From the NCBI GenBank assembly GCA_900120415.1, contig FQLW01000005.1:124001-188000 (forward strand): DNA of 64,000 nt, written 5' to 3'. The DNA is from Urmitella timonensis (GTDB lineage: Bacteria; Actinomycetota; Actinomycetes; Actinomycetales; Actinomycetaceae). A program made the position numbers and the translations under genes. Positions within the stretch are counted from its first letter, which is position 1. Each line of letters begins with the position of its first letter. This document shows, piece by piece, positions 17,606 to 28,056 of this stretch. The notes under the pieces are model-generated. The model ran no database searches and had not been told where the DNA came from. It was given only the letters and a program-made list of their open reading frames with translations.

Positions 17606-18809
17606 ATTGTGTGAAGAGTGCTTGTAATCGACCGGTTTGTGGTGTATGCGGACAAAGGCTTGTAAAGAACGGTAAGACTAGCTCTGGGCGAACCCGGTGG
17701 CGTTGCCTGTCCTGCGGGGCTTCGACAGTTAAATCACGTCCTGATATTAGCGCTAAATCCCAAGCAGACTTGTTTATAAAATGGCTGTTAGAAGGCTATT
17801 CGGTTAACCAACTCGGTCTAGCTAAAACCTCTTTTGCTACTAAAAGCGCCTGGTGTTGGCAAGTCCAGGTGCCTAAGCCCTCGGTCACTGGCGAGGTCTA
17901 CAATCAGGTGCTACTTGATGGGATCTATCTTTCCTACGGCTGGTGCTTAATCACCGCTACTAACGGCAAACAGGTAATTGACTGGCAATGGTGTCAAAGA
18001 GAAAACGGACCCGCCTATCAGGCATTAATGAACCGGCTACCCGCCCCGATGGTAGTGGTAACCGATGGCGGGGCAGGCGTCGCCAAAGCACTATGTTTGA
18101 CCTGGCCTGAAAGCCGTATCCAGCACTGTCTTTTCCATATTCGGGCTAACACCATCACTGATCTAACCCGCAAACCCAAAACTGTCGCCGGAAAAGCGCT
18201 ACTAGCTCTTACCAACCAGTTATTAACCATCAAAACCCCTCAAGAGGCCGCCAACTGGATTAGATTGCTACACCAGTGGCACCAGCTCTACCAAGACCTC
18301 ATCAACGAGAAAACCTACAGCACAGGCCCCAACACTAAAACCCGCTGGTGGTGGACACACGAACGTTTAAGGAGAGCCTACAAACGACTCGAGCGCCTTT
18401 CCCGATCCGAGCACCTATTCACCTATCTAGAGCCCGAATTCGCTAACAAAAACATTGACCACACAACCAACCAGCTAGAAGGAGGAATCAACGCCCCCAT
18501 CCGCCGCCTGCTCAACACCCACCGCGGCATATCCGAGCCACACATGAAAAAAGCCATCCAATGGCTGCTCAACCAAAAATCCATAGACCCAGCCAACCCT
18601 ATAAAATATCTCACCAACCAGCACAAACACCTAGACCAAGAAAAACTGGCTCAACCAATGCCACACCCGACCAACCCGCCCCAATACGACAACGCCATCG
18701 ACTACAACCCCAAATACCAAGACGGATCCCTACACATCCGCAAAGGCTGGACAGGACACTAACCCACCCCGACACGCCCGAAAAATACACACATTTTAGG
18801 TATTAACCC
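17518..18809 (+). mobile_element. IS1249-like insertion sequence (IS256 superfamily), copy 1
   Basis: 1292 bp with terminal inverted repeats GGGTTAATACCT at both ends. It is flanked by a perfect 8-bp direct repeat, TAAATCTA, at 17510-17517 and 18810-18817. This is the target duplication expected of the IS256 group and shows an intact, fairly recent insertion into the abi gene. It carries one transposase gene. Confidence 0.93.
17596..18762 (+). CDS. IS1249-like transposase
   Basis: 388 aa from TTG (an alternative GTG at 17611 gives MKSACNRPVC...). The N-terminal zinc ribbon is CGVCGQRLVKNGKTSSGRTRWRCLSCG. The mutator-type catalytic core has LLDGIYLSYG, VVTDGGAGVAKAL, the CLFHIRAN motif and the later QLEGGINAPIRRLLNTHRG segment with the third acidic residue. 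The C-terminus is YQDGSLHIRKGWTGH. The start overlaps the divergent abi frame by 10 bases. It appears intact. Confidence 0.9.
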   Translation: MRAYCVKSACNRPVCGVCGQRLVKNGKTSSGRTRWRCLSCGASTVKSRPDISAKSQADLFIKWLLEGYSVNQLGLAKTSFATKSAWCWQVQVPKPSVTGEVYNQVLLDGIYLSYGWCLITATNGKQVIDWQWCQRENGPAYQALMNRLPAPMVVVTDGGAGVAKALCLTWPESRIQHCLFHIRANTITDLTRKPKTVAGKALLALTNQLLTIKTPQEAANWIRLLHQWHQLYQDLINEKTYSTGPNTKTRWWWTHERLRRAYKRLERLSRSEHLFTYLEPEFANKNIDHTTNQLEGGINAPIRRLLNTHRGISEPHMKKAIQWLLNQKSIDPANPIKYLTNQHKHLDQEKLAQPMPHPTNPPQYDNAIDYNPKYQDGSLHIRKGWTGH

Positions 18810-18863
18810 TAAATCTACTTGCTGACCATAAGTGAGAAATACTTTATCTTGCTTAGTGGGCAA
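18810..18863 (-). pseudogene. displaced native 5' end of the abi gene
   Basis: On the minus strand, from TTG (18863-18861) the frame reads L/M-PTKQDKVFLTYGQQ and enters VDLLVSRGM exactly if the IS and one copy of the 8-bp duplication are removed. TYGQQVDLL fits the usual Abi_2 start (TYEEQI-LL). An AAGGA ribosome binding site lies at about 18873-18880 on the complementary strand. The rest up to 19084 shows no gene. Confidence 0.8.
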
Positions 18864-19084
18864 TCGTGGAATCCTTTTTTAAAAAATAGGACCGGCCCTG
18901 GGCTTAGCTCCTCAAGGGTGCTGAAGCGGTACCGGTCATGTTGCATCCAGCCTAAGCGATTTCACCTGATTTATCAAGACTATGGCGTACCTTACATATA
19001 TTGAGCGCGAAATAGATTGTTGGCATGAATGATGGAGTGGTTTGTGTGGGTACGCGCATTGAGGTTACGAAACGCCTGGTGTTG

Positions 19085-19399
19085 CTATTCGCCTTGGGCG
19101 ATTTCTTTTAGTCGCTCACGCAGGGCTTCGGCATTGCCGAGGGCGTCGTAGGCTGCGTCCTCGGAAAGAACTCCGCGCGGCAAATCTTCCGGTAAAAGCC
19201 CCTGGTTATCGGCATCTAAATCTTCCCACCAGGCTTTTCCGGAATAGTAGCTATCCAAAGTGCGGTAATCGTCCCACATCTGCTCGTAGGTATCGAGGGC
19301 GCCCTCGACAGTTGCAATCGCGTCATTGAGGCGCACTAGCGCTGCCTCCATTTGCAATACCCGCTCAATTTGCTCCGCAGAAACTTCAGCTTTTCCCAT
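19085..19399 (-). CDS. DUF4298 family protein
   Basis: 104-aa acidic soluble protein of the DUF4298 family: a helical N-terminus (EQIERVLQMEAALVRLNDAI), then YYSGKAWWEDLDADNQG and LPRGVLSEDAAYDALGN. The frame is open six codons further upstream, but the ATG giving MGKAEVS is preceded by AGGATAACG and is preferred. Function unknown. It is divergent from the toxin-antitoxin operon. Confidence 0.75.
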   Translation of the reverse strand: MGKAEVSAEQIERVLQMEAALVRLNDAIATVEGALDTYEQMWDDYRTLDSYYSGKAWWEDLDADNQGLLPEDLPRGVLSEDAAYDALGNAEALRERLKEIAQGE

Positions 19400-19545
19400 A
19401 GCGTTATCCTCCCACACCTCACCCGCAGCCGCTTATCTCAAGATATTTCTGGAGGGCGCACCTGCGATTGTTCTGTATTCAGAACCTAATCCAGTGGCAG
19501 CTAGGGCTATAACTTGTCGCAAGCTATTGACCAGCACCCAGGCGT

Positions 19546-19562
19546 GTAGTACCTTGTACTAC
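19546..19562. promoter_or_regulatory. operator of the toxin-antitoxin operon
   Basis: Perfect inverted repeat GTAGTAC-CTT-GTACTAC, 18 bases before the antitoxin ATG. TTGACC at 19527-19532 could be the -35 box, placing the palindrome over the -10 region, as expected for autorepression by an antitoxin or TA complex. Confidence 0.65.
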
Positions 19563-19580
19563 AAAAGGGAGGGGGGAGAG

Positions 19581-19802
19581 ATGGCGTTTTCCATCCGGAT
19601 GAGTGCAGAAGAAAAAGAGCTAGCCACCAGCTATGCGAACCTACACTCGATTACCTTGGCAGAAGCCTTCAGGCAGGCACTCTTTGAAAAGATAGAGGAC
19701 GAGTTCGACCTGGCAGTAGCCGATGAGGCTCACCGCGAATGGGAAGAGGACGCAAAGAAATCCTACTCGTGGGATGAGTTCAAGAAAGAGCTCAACCTGT
19801 GA
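19581..19802 (+). CDS. RelB/DUF6290-like antitoxin
   Basis: 73-aa ribbon-helix-helix-type antitoxin: MAFSIRMSAEEKELATSYANLHSITLAEAFRQALFEKIEDEF is the DNA-binding half, and the acidic C-terminus (WEEDAKKSYSWDEFKKELNL) would wrap the toxin. The frame is open back to 19326, but ATG 19581 has GGGAGGGGGGAGAG upstream and gives the family length. It overlaps the toxin start by 4 bases. Confidence 0.85.
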   Translation: MAFSIRMSAEEKELATSYANLHSITLAEAFRQALFEKIEDEFDLAVADEAHREWEEDAKKSYSWDEFKKELNL

Positions 19803-20053
19803 ACTATCAGTTTCGGGTAACCGCCAGGTTCGAAAGACAGTTTCGCAAGCTCGATCGCTATACCCAGCGCATGATTAGCAACTGGATTGATAAAAAGCTG
19901 GTGGGAACCCCAGATCCCCGCAGTAACGGTAAAGCGCTGCGCGGAAACTATGCGGGGCAGTGGCGTTACCGCATCGGAAACTATCGCCTCATCTGCGAAA
20001 TTGAGGATGACCACTTCTATATTCAGGTCTTAGCAATCGGGCATCGCAAATAA
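19799..20053 (+). CDS. RelE/ParE-family toxin
   Basis: 84 aa: MNYQFRVTARFERQFRKLDRYTQRMISNWI, then GKALRGNYAGQWRYRIGNYRLICEIEDDHFYIQVLAIGHRK, the classic RelE fold with C-terminal basic and aromatic residues of the mRNA interferase site (R-Y-R-I-G-x-Y-R and GHRK). GTG start inside the antitoxin stop (GTGA). Family role: ribosome-dependent mRNA cleavage, held off by the antitoxin. Confidence 0.9.
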   Translation: MNYQFRVTARFERQFRKLDRYTQRMISNWIDKKLVGTPDPRSNGKALRGNYAGQWRYRIGNYRLICEIEDDHFYIQVLAIGHRK

Positions 20054-20230
20054 ATCTATCGCTAGCGGTAGCGACGCAACTCTTGGTAAACCCCGAGAAA
20101 TAAGACCAGGGTTATCCGGGTTCGCAATAAGCGGGTTAATGCGAGCTAGTGCCCTTTAGCAGGGTAAATAGTAACTCCAGACTTAATTGGGGGCGCATTT
20201 TTTGGGGTGGGGGCAGCTCCAGAAAGTAAG

Positions 20231-20264
20231 AGGGGGGCGGCCATTGGGAAATGGGCGCCCCCCT
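20231..20264. terminator. hairpin between toxin and aceE ends
   Basis: AGGGGGGCG-CCATT / AATGG-CGCCCCCCT stem with a small bulge, lying 20 bases beyond the aceE stop and between convergent genes. It probably terminates aceE and may work in both directions. The remaining bases (20054-20230) show nothing else. Confidence 0.6.
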
Positions 20265-20284
20265 GATGGTATTAGTGTCAGACT

Positions 20285-23041
20285 TTACTGTTCGCCAGAA
20301 GAACCGGCGTTCGGATTTAGCAGGTCATAGCGATTTAAGGCCTGAGTTACCACCGAGCGATCTGGAAGAATCCCGTCCTCATTCAAAGCCTCCAAAGCCT
20401 GAACCACCAGGGACTCTGCATCAATCAAGAAGTGGCGGCGTGCGGCGGCACGGGTATCGGAATACCCGAAATCGGAAGCGCCCAGCACCTTGTAGCGTTC
20501 CGGCACCCAGGGGCGAATCATATCGGGAACCAGATGGTCATAATCCGAAGTCGCAATCACCGGTCCAGTGGCGTTACGGAGCCGCTGAGTAACATAGGGC
20601 AAGCGATATTCTTCATCCGCATGAAGCAGATTATGACGATCGCTCTCCATACCGTCCCGGCGCAGCTCATGCCAACTGGTCACCGACCAGACAGCCGCGT
20701 CCACCCCCCAATCCTGCATCAAAAGCTTTTGCGCCTGCAGCGCCCAAGGAACCGAAATCCCTGAAGCTAGCAGTTCTACCTTCGGCCCGCCATTTTCATA
20801 GTGGCCGGTCAAGGCATACATGCCCCGCAAAATCCCCTCAACGTCGACTCCTTCAGGTTCTGCGGGCTGTTGAATCGCCTCATTGTAAACCGTCAAATAG
20901 TACATGACGTTCTGGTCGCGTCCATCGGAGCCATCCCCATACATCCGCTGCAAACCGTCACGAATAATATGGCGCAACTCGTAAGCATAGGCCGGATCGT
21001 ACTGTACGAACGCCGGGTTAGTGGCGGCAATAATCGGGGAGTGACCGTCAGCGTGTTGCAGACCCTCCCCAGTCAAAGTAGTACGTCCCGCGGTTCCGCC
21101 AATCACGAAACCTCGTGCCAACTGGTCTCCGGCCGCCCAGAACTGGTCACCCGTCCTCTGGAAACCAAACATCGAATAGAACAGGTAGAACGGGATAGTG
21201 GGTGCCCCATTAGACATATAGGAAGTGCCGGCCACCTGGAAAGCGGCAGCTGCTCCCGCCTCATTAATCCCGGGGTGCAGAATCTGGCCATCTTTACCCT
21301 CGGAATAATGCAGCATCAAATCTTCATCGACTGCCGTGTAATTCATGCCCAGAGTGTTATAGATTTTCGCGGAGGGGAACATGGAGTCCATCCCGAAAGT
21401 CCGCGCCTCATCCGGCACAATCGGCACAATCCGCTTGCCAAACTCTTCATCCTTTAAAAACTCTTTCATTAGACGCACCAGCGCCATGGTGGTGGCAACT
21501 TTCTGCTTGCCGGAACCTCCTTTGAGGACGTCATACACGGAATCGTCGGGTAAAGAAATCTGCATCTGGTTGCGTTCTTTAGGACGCGAAGGTAAAAATC
21601 CCCCTAACTTTTCCCGACGCTCAAACATATATTGCAAGGATGGATGATCCTCCGAGGGGCGGTAATAGGGAGGCAGCTGCGGATCTTTCTCCAGCTGTTC
21701 ATCAGTAATCGGAATATGTAGCCGGTCGCGCAGCGCCTTCAAATCTTTCAAGTTCAGCTTCTTCATCTGGTGAGTGGAGTTGCGTCCCGCGAAAGTCTCA
21801 CCCAGCACATATCCCTTAATAGTGTGCGCCAAGATAACAGTCGGCTGTCCCCTATGCGCCATTGCCGCATGATAGGCCGCGTAAACCTTGCGGTAATCAT
21901 GACCGCCCCGCCGCAAATCCCAAATCTCCTCGTCGGTCCAGTCCTCCACCATTTTTGCGGTGCGCGGATCCCGCCCAAAGAAGTGTTCACGCACGTAAGC
22001 GCCATCATTAGCCTTGAACGTCTGGTAGTCGCCATCCAGACATTCGGTCATCACCTTCAGCAGCGCATGGTCATGATCCTTGGCTAACAAGCGATCCCAG
22101 CCGCGACCCCAAATCACCTTGATAACGTTCCAGCCGGCGCCTCGGAAAAATGCCTCAAGTTCCTGAATAATCTGTCCGTTACCGCGCACTGGACCATCCA
22201 GGCGCTGCAAGTTGCAGTTCACGACAAACGTTAGGTTGTCGAGTTTTTGCTGTCCCGCTAGCTGCAACATTCCCCGCGATTCCGGTTCATCCATTTCCCC
22301 ATCACCCAGGAAAGCCCAAGTGTGCTGGTCAGAACAGTCCTTGATTCCCCGGTTAGTCAAATAGGTATCAAACCAGGCCTGGGTAATCGCCTCGGCCGGC
22401 CCCAGCCCCATAGACACGGTGGGGTATTCCCAAAACTCGGGCAGGTGTCGCGGATGCGGGTAAGAAGGCAAACCGTGAGGGGCTTGAGATAGTTCCTGAC
22501 GGAAACCATCCATATCCTCCTCAGATAGCCTCCCCTCTAGGAAAGCCCGCGCGTAAATACCGGGGGAGGCGTGCCCTTGGAAAAACACGTGATCCCCGCC
22601 GCTCGGATGGGACTTGCCGCGGAAGAAATGGTTAAAGCCCACCTCGTAAAGAGTAGAGATAGAAGCATAGGAGGAAATATGACCCCCCACATGCACCCCT
22701 TGGCGTTGCGCGCGGGTAACCTGCACGGCGGCATTCCAGCGCATCCAGCGACGATAATCCCGCTCGATGCGTTCATCCCCGGGGAAAGTCGGTTCATCAT
22801 GCGGCTTAATCGTGTTCGTGAAAGGCGTATTTAAATTGGCAGGCACCGCCACGTTTTGTTCGCCGGCTTGAGAAAGCATCCGCAACAAAATATCGCGAGT
22901 ACGCTTCGGGCCGCGTTCTTTAATCAGATCATCCAAGGAATCCAACCATTCACGGGTTTCTTCCGGGTCAGGGTCTGGTATTGCCTTGGCTAATTGGTGT
23001 ATAGAATCCAGGGATGCTTTATTCTCAGACATATCACTCAT
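20285..23041 (-). CDS. aceE: pyruvate dehydrogenase E1 component, homodimeric
   Basis: 918-aa thiamine-diphosphate enzyme that decarboxylates pyruvate and acetylates the lipoyl E2, linking glycolysis to acetyl-CoA. It shows [41 protein letters not shown], the ThDP motif [12 protein letters not shown] with [20 protein letters not shown], and the transketolase-like middle domain ([19 protein letters not shown]). I choose ATG 23041 (MSDMSENK) because AAGGAG lies 11 bases upstream; the TTG at 23065 would place the ribosome binding site inside the gene. Divergent from DUF3052, as in other actinobacteria. Confidence 0.96.
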   Translation of the reverse strand: MSDMSENKASLDSIHQLAKAIPDPDPEETREWLDSLDDLIKERGPKRTRDILLRMLSQAGEQNVAVPANLNTPFTNTIKPHDEPTFPGDERIERDYRRWMRWNAAVQVTRAQRQGVHVGGHISSYASISTLYEVGFNHFFRGKSHPSGGDHVFFQGHASPGIYARAFLEGRLSEEDMDGFRQELSQAPHGLPSYPHPRHLPEFWEYPTVSMGLGPAEAITQAWFDTYLTNRGIKDCSDQHTWAFLGDGEMDEPESRGMLQLAGQQKLDNLTFVVNCNLQRLDGPVRGNGQIIQELEAFFRGAGWNVIKVIWGRGWDRLLAKDHDHALLKVMTECLDGDYQTFKANDGAYVREHFFGRDPRTAKMVEDWTDEEIWDLRRGGHDYRKVYAAYHAAMAHRGQPTVILAHTIKGYVLGETFAGRNSTHQMKKLNLKDLKALRDRLHIPITDEQLEKDPQLPPYYRPSEDHPSLQYMFERREKLGGFLPSRPKERNQMQISLPDDSVYDVLKGGSGKQKVATTMALVRLMKEFLKDEEFGKRIVPIVPDEARTFGMDSMFPSAKIYNTLGMNYTAVDEDLMLHYSEGKDGQILHPGINEAGAAAAFQVAGTSYMSNGAPTIPFYLFYSMFGFQRTGDQFWAAGDQLARGFVIGGTAGRTTLTGEGLQHADGHSPIIAATNPAFVQYDPAYAYELRHIIRDGLQRMYGDGSDGRDQNVMYYLTVYNEAIQQPAEPEGVDVEGILRGMYALTGHYENGGPKVELLASGISVPWALQAQKLLMQDWGVDAAVWSVTSWHELRRDGMESDRHNLLHADEEYRLPYVTQRLRNATGPVIATSDYDHLVPDMIRPWVPERYKVLGASDFGYSDTRAAARRHFLIDAESLVVQALEALNEDGILPDRSVVTQALNRYDLLNPNAGSSGEQ

Positions 23042-23334
23042 AGGTATTGCTGCTCCTTCAACCAAAGACCATATAAATCTAATTCTTATCTATTTTTGGT
23101 GCTTTCGCTACTGCTCTTTAGCTGACTAATGAAAGTGAGGGAAGTTTTGGTAAACCGGTTACGCTCAAAAGTGATTTAAGATTGCGATATTGCTGAGGAT
23201 AATCAAGTTTACCAGGTCTTATAGCTGGTAATACTGTGAAGTTATTTCAGAAAAGGGTGAAATATGGACAAAGATTAGCTGAAACTCGGCGCTAGTGTTT
23301 TTCCCAATCGGCTCAATCATGTATTTTAGAGAAC

Positions 23335-23763
23335 GTGGAAACCACAGGCGAAAGGCATGAAACTTCCCTATCCGTTTCGGAAATGGGGTTTAAAGAAGAG
23401 CAAGTCATTCAAGAATTTGGTTGGGATGAAGATGTTGATGAAAATCTTCGTCAAGCCATCATGGATCAGATTGATGACGATTTAGCAGATGAAGATTTCA
23501 CCGGCATGAGTGATGGTGCCCTGATTTGGTGGCGTGATGATGACGGGAACGCCGATGATCTTTCAGATTTGCTGATGGACGCAATGGGCAATATGGATGA
23601 AGGAGGACGAATTTGGGTGCTCAGCCCAATCGCCTCTGATCCGCAGGCTGTTGATCCACGCCTAATCGAAGAGGCCGCGAAAACGGCGGGAATGAATCCC
23701 ACCACCTCGGAAGTGGTTTCTCCCCAGTGGGCGGGTACACAAATCGTTTCCCGCGGCCGCTAG
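23335..23763 (+). CDS. DUF3052 family protein
   Basis: 142-aa small acidic protein of the actinobacterial DUF3052 family: LGF-type start (MGFKEEQVIQEFGWDEDVDENLRQAIMDQ), ALIWWRDDDGN-DDLSDLLMDA and VLSPIASDPQAVDPRLIEEAAKTAGM. It is conserved next to aceE across the phylum, but its function is unknown. GTG start; a weak hairpin (CCCCAACC / GGTGGCTGGGG, 23771-23800) follows and may terminate it. The 269-base divergent gap to aceE must contain both promoters; an imperfect TACCAG/CTGGTA repeat (23209-23229) is the only structure I see there. Confidence 0.8.
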   Translation: METTGERHETSLSVSEMGFKEEQVIQEFGWDEDVDENLRQAIMDQIDDDLADEDFTGMSDGALIWWRDDDGNADDLSDLLMDAMGNMDEGGRIWVLSPIASDPQAVDPRLIEEAAKTAGMNPTTSEVVSPQWAGTQIVSRGR

Positions 23764-23863
23764 TTTTCCCGCCCCAACCCTCTGAAAAAGGTGGCTGGGG
23801 ATAGCTTGGAACGGTTTTCGTGCCGTTGGCTTTAATAGCATTTCAGGGCTCGGTAAACCGTTA

Positions 23864-24395
23864 TTAGGGCGCGTGCCGATATTTCCGGATTGCGATAATT
23901 AGGGCAGGAATCAGGAACAACAGTGCTGATAATCCCATTGTCCACACCAAGCCATAGTCATGGGTAACGACTGAGTTGGGGCGAGAAAAAGGAATCCTAT
24001 CCATAGTGGCTAGGCGTCCTAAAACTACAGCGGAAAAAACTGAAATCGTGTATGTAACCAGTAAGGATTTCAACAGTCTAAATTGACTCTTCTTTCCTCC
24101 TCCGGTCAGTTCGATAAGACGCCGTTCAATTCGCTGGTCAGATACCAATGTAGAAGATAACGTCACCAGTAATATACCCGAGATGATTATTGCTAAAAGC
24201 TGCCGCGCAACTGCCTGTGCTCGTAATTGTCTAATCTGCGGATTATCGGAGTCATTTATGGTCGCGAAAGGAGCCTGGATGAGCAGGTTTGCCCGTATCT
24301 CGTCTTGGATTTCATCGGGTAATCCAGCAAAACCAGTGATAATCGCAGTGTATGATTGAGGTTTCTTGACCCCTAACTGTTTAAGTAGCGGGGGT
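23864..24395 (-). pseudogene. C-terminal fragment of a membrane permease (FtsX-like), 5' truncated
   Basis: A frame continuous with the 100-aa ORF runs upstream to the IS junction, about 175 residues in all. An extracytoplasmic-looking stretch (PPLLKQLGVKKPQSYTAIITGFAGLPDEIQDEIRANLL; written in full it spans roughly 24290-24395) is followed by a hydrophobic helix, RRLIELTGGGKKSQFRLLKSLLVTY and two more membrane helices. This resembles the end of an ABC permease of FtsX/MacB type. It has no start and is cut by the IS3 remnant at about 24395, so it is a dead gene. Confidence 0.6.
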
Positions 24396-25481
24396 ATAGT
24401 CCGTTGACCGCTTCGGCTAGCGCGTTATCGTAGGAATTACCCACGGTCCCTGTGGAGGGATTGATCCCGTAATCAGCCAGTTTCTCGTTATAGGCAATAC
24501 TCGTGTACTGCGAGCCATGATCTAAGTGATGCGTAAGAATCACGAGAGTTTCTTTTGCTGCCTGGATGGCTTGCTCTAACGCTTCCAGCGGTAGAGACCC
24601 GGTTTTCATTGACGATCGCCTCGTCCGGCCTACAATCTTTCGGCTATAAACATCGGTTACGAACGCTGTATACACGAACCCGGATAGGGTTCGAACATAC
24701 GTGAAATCAGCAACCCATAGTTCGTTGGGGCTATTGGCCGTGAACTGCCGATTCACCAAATCCGGGCGAGAATCTGGTACTTGAGCGGGTCTGGTTGTTA
24801 TTGCTGTGCGTCCTCGGCGAACACCAGAAATCCCAGCAATCCCAGCGATCCTCATGATCCTAGTAACCTGGTCACGACCAATATCCCAGCCCGGCACCTG
24901 ACTGCGTGCCACATCTTGCGAATAGCATAGACACCGAAAATATGAGCGTGAATAGTTGCCAACTCCCTAGCAAGTATTCGATCACGAATGCTTCTGGCGC
25001 TTGCTGGTCTGCTCTTCGCTAACCGGTAGCCGCGAGAGGTAATAAACCCTCCTTCCAGACTCGCCCCCAGTACCCGGCAAATCGGCCAGGCCTCGAAACG
25101 ATCCTTATATTCGTCAATATAAGCAATCATCATCGGGTCGGACGGTTAGCTGCGCTGCGAAAAAAGCCGAGGCAGTTTTCAAAATCTCATTCGCCCAACG
25201 CAGCTGCGCATTCTCGCGTTTGAGCCGTTTGACTTCCTCATGCTCTTCACGTGAGACCCCCGCCGCTCACCCGTAACAACCAAATACTGCTCATACCAAC
25301 GGCACAATCACTCATTCCCGGCCCCCAGCTTCGCAGCAATCTCATTAACCGCCCTCCACTACGAACACGAACCATCAGCAGCTAAGCGATCCACGAGCAT
25401 ACGCACCGTACGATCCTTAAACCCCTGAGAATACCCCTTAACCATGCCCCAATCCACTCAAAAACAAGTAGGAACAAAAAC
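24396..25481 (-). mobile_element. decayed IS3-family element (remnant 1)
   Basis: Minus-strand OrfB fragments (24373-24912 and 24852-25133, frameshifted) retain DDE motifs NELWVADFTYV, DHGSQYTSIAYNEKLADYG and GNSYDNALAEAVNGLY, then end abruptly where the permease fragment begins. The OrfA part (25134-25440) reads through stops and frameshifts (KGYSQGFKDRTVRML..., LKRENAQLRWANEIL). The right end (25469-25481, AGGAACAAAA) resembles the terminus of the intact IS3 at 30,320. It lacks its OrfB 3' end. Confidence 0.85.
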
Positions 25482-25538
25482 TGTACTGAACCCTGAAAGT
25501 TGGACGGTTATTTGTTCAGTTTTAGGGTTGGGGGTGTT

Positions 25539-26027
25539 ATGCATCCTGATAGTTCGTTGTCGGTGGAGCAGCGAGCGGCGGCTGTTGATTCGTTTGAGGC
25601 GGGGTATGTTTCTCGAGCCACAGCGAGAAAACTTGGGTTGCCGTTTCGGTCGGTGAATCTTCTTTATGACAGGTGGGCTCTCCATGGGAGAATGGCGCTT
25701 GTGGCACGTGACACGAAAGCTGTTTACTCGTGGGAGTTCAAGCGCTCGATTGTTGCTCGTTTTCTTGCTGGCGAGAGTGCGACGCAGTTGGCGGCAGAGT
25801 TCAATTTTTCTTCGGTTGATATCGTGTATTCCTGGGTGCGGGTGTGGCGTTTAGCTGGCGATGAGGGCTTACGCCCGAAAAGGCGTGGCAGGAAGCCGAA
25901 AACGTTGATCGCTAGCCCTGATCCCGAGAGGAGCGCGATGGTTCCGGATGCTGCGTTAATTGAGGAGAATACGAGGTTAAAAGCAGAGGTAGTGTATTTG
26001 AAAAAATTACGAGATCTGAGGGATTAG
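25539..26027 (+). CDS. IS150-like OrfA, helix-turn-helix protein
   Basis: 162 aa with two helix-turn-helix domains: VEQRAAAVDSFEAGYVSRATARKLGLPFRSVNLLYDRW and WEFKRSIVARFLAGESATQLAAEFNFSSVDIVYSWVRVW, then a basic linker and the start of a leucine zipper (ALIEENTRLKAEVVYLKKLRDL). GTG/ATG region: ATG 25539 is preceded by GGGGGTG. Its partner orfB is in another frame, as usual for IS3 elements that make OrfAB by frameshifting. Confidence 0.85.
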   Translation: MHPDSSLSVEQRAAAVDSFEAGYVSRATARKLGLPFRSVNLLYDRWALHGRMALVARDTKAVYSWEFKRSIVARFLAGESATQLAAEFNFSSVDIVYSWVRVWRLAGDEGLRPKRRGRKPKTLIASPDPERSAMVPDAALIEENTRLKAEVVYLKKLRDLRD

Positions 26028-26048
26028 GGGCAAGGCTAAAAGACTCGT

Positions 26049-26899
26049 GTGGTTGCCACTCTCAGATCTGAATACCCGTTGCCGATACTGTTACAGGTAG
26101 CTAATCTGGCGCGATCGACGTTCTATTATCAGCTGGGGCAGATGCAGGCTCAGGACCGGCATGTGAAGTTGAAACAGGCGATTCGGAAGATTTTCGATAA
26201 AAGCCATCAGCGTTATGGTTATCGGCGGGTTAGGTTCCAGCTGCTGCGTGATGGGTGGTATGTGTCGCGCAAGCTTGTTGCTAAGTTGATGAGGCAGCTC
26301 GGTTTACGCTCTAAAACGAGGAAGCGTAAGTGTTACAACTCTTACCGCGGTACAACGTCACGTCGGGCTGATAATCATTTAGATCGGCGGTTTGCCACGG
26401 AAAAGCCGAATCAACAATGGGTCTCCGATATTACCCAGTTCCAGATCTCGGGACAGAAGCTGTATTTGTCTCCGGTGATGGATTTGTGTGATCATTCGAT
26501 TCTAGCTCACACTCTTTCGGTGTCTCCTACAACGAAAGTGTCCGCGTTGAGCCTGAAAAAGGCTTTTCGTGTAGCGGGTGATCCTGAAAAGGTGTTCTTG
26601 TTCATACTGATCAGGGTTATCACTATCAGCACCAGTCATGGATCAGTCAGCTAGTTGAGCATCAGTGCGTTCGATCTATGAGCCGTAAGGGCAATTGTTA
26701 CGATAACTCCGTGATGGAGAACTTCTTTTCTCACTTGAAAGAAGAAATATTCAACAATGACTCATTCGTTTCCATCAGCGAGCTGCGCGCAGCGATTGAC
26801 GAGTACATACAGTGGTACAACACTGAGCGTATGCAAGAACGGCTCGGAGGGATGACCCCAAACGAATACCGGCAACACGCGCTAACCCTCATCGGATAG
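26049..26899 (+). pseudogene. IS150-like OrfB transposase, frameshifted
   Basis: Two frames (26049-26654 and 26678-26899) together make a typical rve-domain transposase: HQRYGYRRVRFQLL, QQWVSDITQFQI, MDLCDHSILAHTLS, then SRKGNCYDNSVMENFFSHLKEE and YNTERMQERLGGMTPNEYR. The break is near 26600, where the expected VHTDQGYHYQ continues in another frame, implying a single-base indel. Either a real inactivating mutation or a sequencing error. Confidence 0.85.
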
Positions 26900-26932
26900 A
26901 ATCACACTGTCCAAGAATTGGGGTTCAGTACA

Positions 26933-27969
<1,037 letters not shown>

Positions 27970-28056
27970 TAATGATTAAACCTGTAGGTTCGAAGCAGGA
28001 TATCTTTTAGGTCTGTTCAACCTGCTTTGTGCTTTCTAAGCACTTAGAATAAGTGT

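Larger units (their letters stand above)
25482..26932 (+). mobile_element. IS3-family element (IS150-like), nearly complete
   Basis: 1451 bp with matching ends TGTACTGAACCC (25482) and its complement GGGTTCAGTACA (26921-26932), carrying orfA and a frameshifted orfB. It abuts the end of remnant 1 on the left and the start of remnant 3 on the right. No clear target duplication is seen, so neighbouring rearrangement is likely. Confidence 0.85.

Noticed and set aside
18819-19004. 61-codon plus-strand frame after IS1249 copy 1
   Set aside because: Overlaps the displaced native abi 5' end on the other strand; no ribosome binding site or recognisable sequence.
20251-22834. Several plus-strand frames (up to 218 codons) across aceE
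   Set aside because: All lie inside the unmistakable pyruvate dehydrogenase coding sequence on the other strand.
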